Shown here piece after piece: positions 44,404 through 51,386 of a stretch of DNA of 64,000 nt. The DNA is taken from contig NC_015321.1 of the NCBI RefSeq assembly GCF_000194605.1, forward strand, positions 2,542,001 through 2,606,000. Reading direction: 5' to 3'. The position numbers were made by a program, and so were the translations under genes. Below the pieces are notes generated by a model. The model saw only the letters and a program-made list of their open reading frames with translations. It did no database searches and was not told where the DNA came from. Source of the DNA: Fluviicola taffensis DSM 16823. GTDB taxonomy: Bacteria > Bacteroidota > Bacteroidia > Flavobacteriales_D > Crocinitomicaceae. The number at the start of each line of letters is the position of its first letter. Position 1 is the first letter of the stretch.

Positions 44404-45431
44404 TTTAAAGAGTTTAAGTAAGAAGCAGCTTTTGGATAAAGATCGGTCCAACCGAAATAGAGCATTTCGTGACCGCAATTCTGGACTTGTTCCAGTTTGA
44501 CATTCGGATAGGGTGAAGAAACGGTTGCAGCCCAATCAGGTCCGTAAGCTTGGTTTCGCTCACTGTACATGAACAATACCCTGGTAGAAAAGGAATGTAG
44601 GTTTGTGGTGAAATCGAAATTGTATTTTTCTGCATTTTCAAGCAGTTTTTCAAAAACGACGGCTCCGTTTCTCCAAAAAGGATAGGATCCCGGGTTTCCA
44701 ATCGTATTTCCTGGAGCATTTTCAAAAGTAGAAAAGAAACTGGCTTTGTAATCCAGGATTTCCTGATCGTCTCTTCCTGCAATGATTTGTTCTGGAAAAA
44801 CAGCATCATTCAATGCTTCGGAAAAGAATTTGATCTTGTTTGAACGACTCAGGTAATCACTGGTTTGATCCCAGGTAAATCCTCCTGGTTCGGCCAGAAC
44901 AACTCCGCTGATCTTTTCGGGATGTTGATTGATATAAGCTGTAGACAACATGGCTCCCCAGGAATGTCCCATCAAAAACACTTTTTGAGCGGATGTTTGC
45001 TGAAAATGATCTACCAGCGCATTCAGGTCGTTGATGTAAAGCTGGACAGCGTCTGCCTGCTCGTATTGACTTTTATCTTCTCGTTTAGAAAGTCCAGTAC
45101 CGCGCTGGTCATAAAAAACCACATAAAATCCGTCATTGACGAAATCAACTGCATTTAGTAAGGAACGATAATCACCACCTGGTCCGCCATGAACCATTAT
45201 TAATATTGGATCTGAGGGGGTTCCATGCGTTTCAACATGGAGCATTGTTCCGTTGATTGTAAGTGAAGGTATTGAAGGGTCCTGATCAACGGTTAGAGGG
45301 ACAAGTGCCCCCGGTTTCGACATATCAACCTTTTTGCAGGATGTGGTCCAGCATAAGTTGATAAGAATAATGATAGGTATCCAATGCGCTGGTCTGCCAT
45401 GGCGGAACGGACTGAAAGTAAATTTGTTCAT
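44400..45431 (-). CDS. Alpha/beta-hydrolase lipoprotein, proline iminopeptidase-like (S33)
   Basis: 343 residues with a lipoprotein signal (about 20-33, ending TTSC). The oxyanion stretch MVHGGPGGDYRSLL, the nucleophile elbow MGHSWGAMLSTAYI (Ser catalytic) and NCGHEMLYFGWTD with the late His match S33 prolyl aminopeptidases. The enzyme would act in the periplasm or at the surface. The ATG at 45431 is preferred to the TTG at 45449. Base composition here is richer in G+C than in the neighbours. Confidence 0.85.
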   Translation of the reverse strand: MNKFTFSPFRHGRPAHWIPIIILINLCWTTSCKKVDMSKPGALVPLTVDQDPSIPSLTINGTMLHVETHGTPSDPILIMVHGGPGGDYRSLLNAVDFVNDGFYVVFYDQRGTGLSKREDKSQYEQADAVQLYINDLNALVDHFQQTSAQKVFLMGHSWGAMLSTAYINQHPEKISGVVLAEPGGFTWDQTSDYLSRSNKIKFFSEALNDAVFPEQIIAGRDDQEILDYKASFFSTFENAPGNTIGNPGSYPFWRNGAVVFEKLLENAEKYNFDFTTNLHSFSTRVLFMYSERNQAYGPDWAATVSSPYPNVKLEQVQNCGHEMLYFGWTDLYPKAASYLNSLK

Positions 45432-45539
45432 GATTTTTTTTTGATGCAAAGCAATGACTTGGAAGCGAAACAGGCGTTCGTCCTTATAGGCGGATGCAAC
45501 AAGAAGAATATTTAATACAGTAAATAGCTGTATATCAGG

Positions 45540-46640
45540 TTATATCGTTGAAAAGTATTCGGTGGGTGTTTTCCCGGTTTGAATCCTGAAATATTTATTG
45601 AAAGTGGTTTTTGAATTGAATCCGCAATCATAGGCTAGTGCCAGAAAGGTGAATTTCTTGTTTTCTGGGAGTGACAACAAGTACAAAAATTCATTGATAC
45701 GGAAGGTGTTGATGTAATGGTAAAAGGTATTTCCGGTTTCAGAGTTAATGACCTGTGAAAGCTGATTGGGATTTAGGTCCATTCTTCTTGCCAGGTCGTT
45801 TAAGGTCAGTTCACTTTCTTTGAAAGGTTTTTCCTGCGTCATGAATTGTTCCAGTTTTGACATGATCATTGAAACCTGTTCCCGTTCCAGACCTGATTTG
45901 AGGTATTTTTCTTTTTTGTTTTCAGAATCAGGAATCGAAGTTGGATTCGGATCAACCGATGAGTTCGCAACGCTAATGGTGGTAAAAATAGAAATCTGAT
46001 TAATTCCAAAAAAGCCAATGAATAAGATAAATACGGTTACTCCTCCGAAAATGATGGTGTCGTCGAAAAACAGTGTGAGAAGCCAGATTAGTCCAAGCCC
46101 AACAACCAGGTATTCTAACCAGCGGAGCATTTTTTGATCTGTATTTGATAGGTAATCCTGGATCTTTCTCCGATGTGTGCGAATCTTTAATATTGTTGCA
46201 AGGGAATAAAAAGCTCCTGAAAGCAGTATAAATGATAGTTGTACAATGGAATACCATTCGAAGCCTTGCCCTTGGTTTTTAAACACCGTAACTTTTTCAG
46301 CCGGTGTTAATGTATAGAAGGGAATTGCTAAACCTATCAAACAAAAGAAGGGGATGAAATGAAGGAAAATGACTGGTACGCGTGGAATGCGGTTTTCGGT
46401 AAGGGTAATAGTATAAAAGTACAGGAAAAGGGCGTGTAAAACCGGTATTGGAAGAATTATGCCCAAAAGCCATGGGTGTTTTATGTCCAGTTCCGAAAAA
46501 CGCAGGTAATGGAGTGCAAGGTGAAGAGCGATGATTACCAGCCAGGAAGCCAGAATGTAGTCGGGTACTTCTTTTCGTTTTTTGAACAAAAAAAGAAACA
46601 GGAGAAAACAAGCAATGCTGAAACCGGCAATAAAGAACAT
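45540..46640 (-). CDS. AraC-type regulator with N-terminal membrane domain
   Basis: Six or seven hydrophobic segments in residues 1-220 (FFIAGFSIACFLLFLFLF to VTVFILFIGFFGI) are followed by a charged linker and an AraC helix-turn-helix (LNDLARRMDLNPNQLSQVIN, then FLALAYDCGFNSKTTFNKYF and TPTEYFSTI). This membrane-anchored type may read a signal directly. The ATG at 46640 gives 366 residues; an in-frame TTG at 46649 is possible. The hydrolase and barrel genes lie downstream in the same direction and are possible targets. Confidence 0.85.
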   Translation of the reverse strand: MFFIAGFSIACFLLFLFLFKKRKEVPDYILASWLVIIALHLALHYLRFSELDIKHPWLLGIILPIPVLHALFLYFYTITLTENRIPRVPVIFLHFIPFFCLIGLAIPFYTLTPAEKVTVFKNQGQGFEWYSIVQLSFILLSGAFYSLATILKIRTHRRKIQDYLSNTDQKMLRWLEYLVVGLGLIWLLTLFFDDTIIFGGVTVFILFIGFFGINQISIFTTISVANSSVDPNPTSIPDSENKKEKYLKSGLEREQVSMIMSKLEQFMTQEKPFKESELTLNDLARRMDLNPNQLSQVINSETGNTFYHYINTFRINEFLYLLSLPENKKFTFLALAYDCGFNSKTTFNKYFRIQTGKTPTEYFSTI

Positions 46641-46703
46641 AGCAAGCAAATTTAATAGATTCCTTGTGAGAAATTCTATTTATTCTAGCTCAATTCCGGA
46701 AAC

Positions 46704-47363
46704 TTACTTAACTTCTCCTTCAAACTTATCCATCGCTCCGGCCCCAAATTGATCGTTCGACCATTTGTAAACAGGAACTCCTTTTTTTACCTGTACAAAA
46801 GAGGGGAATGCGAAGTCTGCAAGTTTGCTCGATTCTTCTAAATTTTTCGCTAAATCAATATCAAAATCACCATTAATTAATTGACGGTATAAAGCCAAAT
46901 TTTCTTTATCTGATGTGCAAACAGAAAAGAGAATTTTTGCGTTTGGATTCCTCTTTTTAATCAACTTTAACTTTCCAATTGATTCAAGGCAATAAGGACA
47001 ATTTGGAATCGTAATGACTACTAAATCATAATTTTCTTTCGCTAATCGAACGTCTGAATTTTTAAGATCTGTTCCTTCAGAACTGAAATCTCCTTCATAA
47101 ATCGGATTCAAAATAAATCCAAGAGCGAAAGGTGTTGCAAAAAGAAGAATGATTAAACTGAATTTTAGAACTTTTGATTTGATTTTAAATGCTTTTGCAA
47201 ATGAATAAGCGATTAATATACCTCCAATTGTTAGAATCAAATAAGGAATCATTTTAGACATAGTCCAAGAAAATCCATTATTTAACAAGCTTAATTCGAG
47301 ATCGTTAAATTTGAAAATAGTTGCTCCACAAATGATTACTAAAAGAACGAAAAGGATTTTCAT
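46704..47363 (-). CDS. Membrane-anchored thioredoxin-like protein
   Basis: 219 residues: three hydrophobic segments (about 2-16, 38-56 and 68-88), then a thioredoxin-like domain with VITIPNCPYCLESIGKLK, the redox pair at C122 and C125 (CPYC), and a cis-Pro-like AFPSFVQV. The CPYC motif is the glutaredoxin type. It probably reduces or oxidises proteins on one side of the membrane. It is alone, 75 bases from the ZIP gene. Confidence 0.75.
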   Translation of the reverse strand: MKILFVLLVIICGATIFKFNDLELSLLNNGFSWTMSKMIPYLILTIGGILIAYSFAKAFKIKSKVLKFSLIILLFATPFALGFILNPIYEGDFSSEGTDLKNSDVRLAKENYDLVVITIPNCPYCLESIGKLKLIKKRNPNAKILFSVCTSDKENLALYRQLINGDFDIDLAKNLEESSKLADFAFPSFVQVKKGVPVYKWSNDQFGAGAMDKFEGEVK

Positions 47364-47438
47364 GAGTTGATTTTTTAGGTAAAATTAAAAATTATATGGT
47401 ATGTTCAAATGTTTTAGTCGAATGGAGTTTTTTTCCTT

Positions 47439-48176
47439 TTAGATCAATCCAATGCTTAATCCAACACCTAACAATATGGCAGTTAACTTAGCGAGATTGA
47501 ATCGGTGATTTTCGTTTGTTTCAAAAATGATGGTAGTTGAAATATGTAAGAACATTCCCACTACAATTGCTAATAGAATATCCATAATTGGAACACTATC
47601 GCTCATTGGAATGAATTTTCCAAAAATTAATCCGAGTGGAGTCATCATTCCAAAAATGATCAGTAGTAGCCAAGAAGTACTTGATTTAATTAAAGATTTA
47701 CGCAATAAAGTCATCAAAGCAATAGCCACAGGAAGCTGATGCAAAATGATTCCAAGTAGCAGTGAATTTTGATGGTTCCCAACCAAATGCTCGTGATTAT
47801 GATTGTGTAAAGCATTATTTGCCAAAGGAATTCCTTCAATAAATGAGTGGATACTCAAAGAAATCAATAAGCCGTATGGAATTTTCTTGTTTGCGTGAGC
47901 ATGAATGTGCCCATGTTCGATTCCACCAGAAAAATATTCCAAGAAAAGTTGAACTAAAAAGCCTACAAGTACCCAGATTCCAATTTTTGTATGCTGTTCG
48001 GCGTATAATTCGGGTAAAAAATGAATGAATGCGATAGCAAGTAGAAATCCGCCACTAAATGCCAATGATAGTTTGATAAATGCCGCTTGGTTTTTCTTTT
48101 CCAAAAAGACAACTAAAAGTCCTCCAACAACAACTGAAAGGATGAGGAAAAAAATAATCAGTATTAATTCACTCAT
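47439..48176 (-). CDS. ZIP-family metal transporter
   Basis: 245 residues with about eight membrane helices. The metal-path motifs are SIHSFIEGIPL (helix 4) and HQLPVAIALM (helix 5), with a His-rich loop between (HNHNHEHLVGNHQNSLLL) and another before helix 4 (HGHIHAHANKK). ZIP proteins take up Zn2+ or related ions. It overlaps the methyltransferase gene by 4 bases. Confidence 0.92.
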   Translation of the reverse strand: MSELILIIFFLILSVVVGGLLVVFLEKKNQAAFIKLSLAFSGGFLLAIAFIHFLPELYAEQHTKIGIWVLVGFLVQLFLEYFSGGIEHGHIHAHANKKIPYGLLISLSIHSFIEGIPLANNALHNHNHEHLVGNHQNSLLLGIILHQLPVAIALMTLLRKSLIKSSTSWLLLIIFGMMTPLGLIFGKFIPMSDSVPIMDILLAIVVGMFLHISTTIIFETNENHRFNLAKLTAILLGVGLSIGLI

Positions 48177-48916
48177 TTCTTTTTACAAATTAAAATTAAA
48201 CGGTCAGAGTTTTCAGAATCAAAAGAATCTAATTGATAGTTTCCAGCGATTCTTTCAATTTCAAAATTCGATTCGGTAATTAATTTCTCAAAATCAGAAA
48301 GCTCCAGTGCCTGAACTTTTTCTTGGAAAAAATAGGAATTCCCATTAGCCTCAAAAGCAATGGATTTAATAATACGACCATTCACAACCTCTTTCTTGAT
48401 ATGAAATAGAATGTCACCTTTTCTGATTTCTTGCCGAAAACGCAAATTTTGAATAACTTTTTGTGCATTCATGAAATCAATGACCAAAATTCCAGGTTCC
48501 ACTAATGAATCATAGATGCTTTTTAGTACTAGTGCATTCTGGCTGATGTCTTCAAAATATCCAAAACTGGTAAATAAATTGAAAACGTATTGATACTGAT
48601 TATCCAGTTTTTCACGCATATCATGAACGAAAAAAGTGAGACTGGAATCTGAAACGCGTTTTGCTTCTTCAATGCTGTTTGGAGATAAATCACAACCGGA
48701 AACATGTAAACCGTGAGAAGCCAAGGCTCTGGAATGTCTACCAGCACCACAAGCTAAATCTAAAGCCGTTGAGTTTTGTGCAGGTTTTAAGTATGCAACC
48801 AAGTTGGATAGAAACTCATTTGCCTCATCATCATTCCTTTCATCATACAATACATGGTAAAATGGGGAGTCAAACCAGGTTGAAAACCATTCTTTTTGCT
48901 TCTCTAAACGCATCAT
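48173..48916 (-). CDS. Class I SAM-dependent methyltransferase
   Basis: 247 residues. KEWFSTWFDSPFYHVLYDER is the usual start of this small family, and LDLACGAGRHSRALASHGLHV is the SAM-binding motif I. VNGRIIKSIAFEANGNSYF precedes a C-terminal sheet. The substrate is unknown. The start is one of two adjacent ATGs (48916 or 48913); a TACTTTTG box lies only 6 bases upstream, so the transcript has almost no leader. Confidence 0.85.
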   Translation of the reverse strand: MMRLEKQKEWFSTWFDSPFYHVLYDERNDDEANEFLSNLVAYLKPAQNSTALDLACGAGRHSRALASHGLHVSGCDLSPNSIEEAKRVSDSSLTFFVHDMREKLDNQYQYVFNLFTSFGYFEDISQNALVLKSIYDSLVEPGILVIDFMNAQKVIQNLRFRQEIRKGDILFHIKKEVVNGRIIKSIAFEANGNSYFFQEKVQALELSDFEKLITESNFEIERIAGNYQLDSFDSENSDRLILICKKK

Positions 48917-48921
48917 TGTTG

Positions 48922-48929
48922 CAAAAGTA
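48922..48929 (-). promoter_or_regulatory. -7 box (TACTTTTG) directly before the methyltransferase
   Basis: Read on the minus strand, TACTTTTG is followed by CAACA and ATGATG. The expected transcription start falls at the start codon. Confidence 0.5.
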
Positions 48930-49061
48930 CAAAAACCCATCTAATAAACAACAATTATGGTGTCAAAGTTAGGTAGGTACTCAGTTGGTGAATTCCAATG
49001 ATAAATTCTACCATTTGATCATTTTTTTCGTCGAATAGCTTATTTAGTTCGATAGGATTAT

Positions 49062-49069
49062 TATATTTG
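49062..49069 (+). promoter_or_regulatory. -7 box (TATATTTG) of siaBC
   Basis: TATATTTG matches TAnnTTTG and ends 21 bases before the siaB-like ATG. Confidence 0.5.
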
Positions 49070-49089
49070 TTCCACTTCGAAAACTGACA

Positions 49090-49647
49090 ATGATAAAAAA
49101 CGATATCTACGAACTATACCAAACAATGGAGCGGGAAAACATCTTGTTATCATTTAAGGGTGTGGTGACCTCAGATTTGTTGTCATCTGTTCTTTCAATC
49201 ATGGAATCTAAAATGGACTACATGGATGAATCTCCAAAATTGAAAAAGAAAGTTTTCAATGTTTTGGTAGAATGTTTGCAAAATCTCTATCATCACATAG
49301 ATTCAAATGAAGATCGTGAACGAAATATGCTTCGGATAGAAGCGAAATCTGCTTTGTTCATGATTGCCAAGAAAGATGATCATTTTGTCATTCGTACGGG
49401 GAATTATATTGATGTCGAAAGCGCAACTGAATTACAGAGACGCATAGATGTCATTAATGGAATGGACAAAGAAGAATTAAAAAAATATTACCAAGATGTC
49501 TTAAGTAATGGTACTTTATCTGAAAAAGGAACAGCTGGACTCGGTATGATTGATATAGCAAGAAAGTCAGGAAACAAACTCGATTATCAGTTTTTGCCAA
49601 TTACTGATGAGAATAGTTTTTTCTGCTTGAATATTAAAATTGATTAA
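49090..49647 (+). CDS. siaB: SiaB-family protein kinase
   Basis: 185 residues of the GHKL-type kinase fold: the N-box helix VFNVLVECLQNLYHHI (about 55-70) and the glycine-rich lid ending GTAGLGMIDIARKSG (about 146-160). In Pseudomonas, SiaB phosphorylates SiaC on Thr68. The next gene codes for a SiaC protein with that threonine, 8 bases downstream, which supports the call. There is no SiaA phosphatase or SiaD cyclase near it. Confidence 0.85.
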   Translation: MIKNDIYELYQTMERENILLSFKGVVTSDLLSSVLSIMESKMDYMDESPKLKKKVFNVLVECLQNLYHHIDSNEDRERNMLRIEAKSALFMIAKKDDHFVIRTGNYIDVESATELQRRIDVINGMDKEELKKYYQDVLSNGTLSEKGTAGLGMIDIARKSGNKLDYQFLPITDENSFFCLNIKID

Positions 49648-49655
49648 TAAAGAAT

Positions 49656-50039
49656 ATGGAAAATTTACACCTAGAAGGTTCTGCTAAAACACCTTCAATC
49701 CATTTTGATGCAATTTCAGGAAAACTTGAGTTGAAAGGTCGTTCTATCCCTGAAAACTCAGTTGAATTTTACAAACCACTAAATGATTGGATTGATGCTT
49801 ATGGTAAAGAACCGATTGCGGAAACATCTGTCGATGTGAAGTTGGAATATTTCAATACTTCGTCGTCTAAATGTATTTTGGATTTGTTTAAAAAATTAGA
49901 AGCGATTTCTGGTTCCAAAACAAACGTGACTGTAAATTGGTATTTTGAAGAAGATGATGAAGATATGGAAGAAGCTGGTCAAGATTACCAAGCTATCATC
50001 AGTTTGCCTTTCAAAATCATTGAAGTAGAAGAAATTTAA
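49656..50039 (+). CDS. siaC: SiaC-family regulatory phosphoprotein
   Basis: 127 residues, the DUF1987/SiaC family, starting MENLHLEGSAKTPSIHFDA and ending in an acidic tail (DDEDMEEAGQDY, then FKIIEVEEI). LEYFNTSSSKCILDLFKKL puts a threonine at residue 68, the number of the phosphorylated Thr in Pseudomonas SiaC. In that species unphosphorylated SiaC activates the c-di-GMP cyclase SiaD. Here the target is unknown. In an operon with siaB. Confidence 0.87.
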   Translation: MENLHLEGSAKTPSIHFDAISGKLELKGRSIPENSVEFYKPLNDWIDAYGKEPIAETSVDVKLEYFNTSSSKCILDLFKKLEAISGSKTNVTVNWYFEEDDEDMEEAGQDYQAIISLPFKIIEVEEI

Positions 50040-50043
50040 ATCG

Positions 50044-50071
50044 ATCCTCCGTTTTTTACGGAGGATTTTTT
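50044..50071 (+). terminator. Terminator-like hairpin touching the coaE start codon
   Basis: ATCCTCCGT (50044-50052) and ACGGAGGAT (50058-50066) form a perfect 9-base stem with a five-T loop, followed by five T and the coaE ATG at 50072. The 3' arm holds GGAGG (50060-50064), 7 bases before the ATG. It may stop transcription after siaC, hide the coaE ribosome-binding site, or both. Confidence 0.75.
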
Positions 50072-50647
50072 ATGACAAAAGTTATCGGTATAACAGGAGG
50101 AATAGGCTCTGGTAAATCAGTTGTGTCTAAAATTCTGCAACTCATAGGGTATCCTGTTTACTCATCTGATCAGCGTGCAAAAGAAATCATGCATGAGGAT
50201 CAAAAAATCATCCAACAATTGACAAGTCTATTTGGCAACCAAGCTTATTTAAACAAGGAGCTAAATCGACCCTTTATCGCTAGTCAAATTTTTCAGGATG
50301 ATTCAAAGCGCATCCAAATGAATCAAATTGTTCATCCTGCTGTTCGAGCAGATTTTAAAAGATGGACAGAAAATCAAGTTTCACATTTGGTCTTTCAAGA
50401 ATCAGCACTTTTATTTGAAACAGGAAATTATAAAGCGTTTGATGGAGTGATTCTTGTTACAGCATCTGAAAAAGTGCGATTAGAACGAATCAAGTTGCGA
50501 GATAATCTCTCTGAAAAAGAAATTCGAGGGCGATTCAATTCTCAGATGTTAGAAGAAGAAAAAAAGAAGTTAACGCCTTTTGTCATATACAACAATGGAG
50601 ATGTGTTTTTAGTACCTCAGATACTTGATTTACTCAAGAGAATTTAA
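50072..50647 (+). CDS. coaE: Dephospho-CoA kinase
   Basis: Phosphorylates dephospho-CoA in the last step of CoA synthesis. The P-loop GITGGIGSGKSVVSKIL (6-22), YSSDQRAKEIMHE, the VHPAVRADF segment and VFQESALLFETGNYKAFDGV are family features. 191 residues, normal. A hairpin ends right at its start codon. Its stop is 3 bases from that of the convergent membrane protein gene. Confidence 0.95.
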   Translation: MTKVIGITGGIGSGKSVVSKILQLIGYPVYSSDQRAKEIMHEDQKIIQQLTSLFGNQAYLNKELNRPFIASQIFQDDSKRIQMNQIVHPAVRADFKRWTENQVSHLVFQESALLFETGNYKAFDGVILVTASEKVRLERIKLRDNLSEKEIRGRFNSQMLEEEKKKLTPFVIYNNGDVFLVPQILDLLKRI

Positions 50648-50650
50648 AAA

Positions 50651-51307
50651 TCAGTCCACTTCTTCGTAATCATCAAAGTGATTGGATTGGTTGTTACCAT
50701 CATTTCGATTGTTGCAATCGTTGTTATTTCTTCTTCCAAGAGCCTGTCCCGAAAAAATCATACTTAATGCATTGAGCATACGTAAAAGCATTGTTATTGT
50801 GAAAAAGAATCCAACTATTTTAAAAATAAATCCAAAGATCGGAGTTTTCTCTATGTCAATGATATTCGAATAGAACCAATGAGAAACGCTGTTTTCTGCA
50901 AACTCGGGTTTCCACAACAAGAATCCAAAAACAGCCATTGCCAATGCTACAATTCCAAATTCAAGAGCCATTTTTGGCTTAGGACCTTCTGTTGGAACTC
51001 TTCCTTGAATTTGAATAGACATCATAGATTTGAATTGCATATTCTGAACTTTTCCGATGAAATACATCAAAACAATGAATCCAACGGTTATTGCGGAAGA
51101 AAAATTTCCCTTAGGATCATCTGTGCAAAACAAAATCGCGACATCCGCAATCAACAAATATTGAACGGTTTTTAAAGCGACACTAAGTGGGTATGACATA
51201 GGCACACCTCCTCTAAGCAATACTAAACCGAATTTTAAGATTCCCCAGATAAAACTGAAGATGGCTAAAATAACACCTAGCCTAAAAATTAAACTGATAA
51301 ATTCCAC
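50651..51307 (-). CDS. Membrane protein of unknown function
   Basis: About 218 residues with four or five hydrophobic segments and a hydrophilic C-terminal tail rich in Asn, Asp and Arg (LGRRNNNDCNNRNDGNNQSN, then DDYEEVD). No family recognised. The start is uncertain: GTG at 51307 (VEFISLIFRLGVILAIF) places the first helix properly, while the open frame reaches 51376 without an ATG. Divergent from the S46 peptidase gene. Confidence 0.6.
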   Translation of the reverse strand: MEFISLIFRLGVILAIFSFIWGILKFGLVLLRGGVPMSYPLSVALKTVQYLLIADVAILFCTDDPKGNFSSAITVGFIVLMYFIGKVQNMQFKSMMSIQIQGRVPTEGPKPKMALEFGIVALAMAVFGFLLWKPEFAENSVSHWFYSNIIDIEKTPIFGFIFKIVGFFFTITMLLRMLNALSMIFSGQALGRRNNNDCNNRNDGNNQSNHFDDYEEVD

Positions 51308-51363
51308 AAAGCAAAAATGCGAAAAAGGGTTGAATTGAACAACTTGTTTTGGCAGGGTATTGG

Positions 51364-51371
51364 TATATTTG
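51364..51371 (+). promoter_or_regulatory. -7 box (TATATTTG) of the S46 peptidase gene
   Basis: TATATTTG lies 16 bases before the ATG at 51387, with TTG at 51344-51346 as a -33 candidate (17-base spacing). Confidence 0.5.
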
Positions 51372-51386
51372 AGCAAAATTGTGATT

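Noticed and set aside
44414-44809. 131-residue frame inside the hydrolase gene
   Set aside because: Shadow of the hydrolase frame, with no motif of its own.
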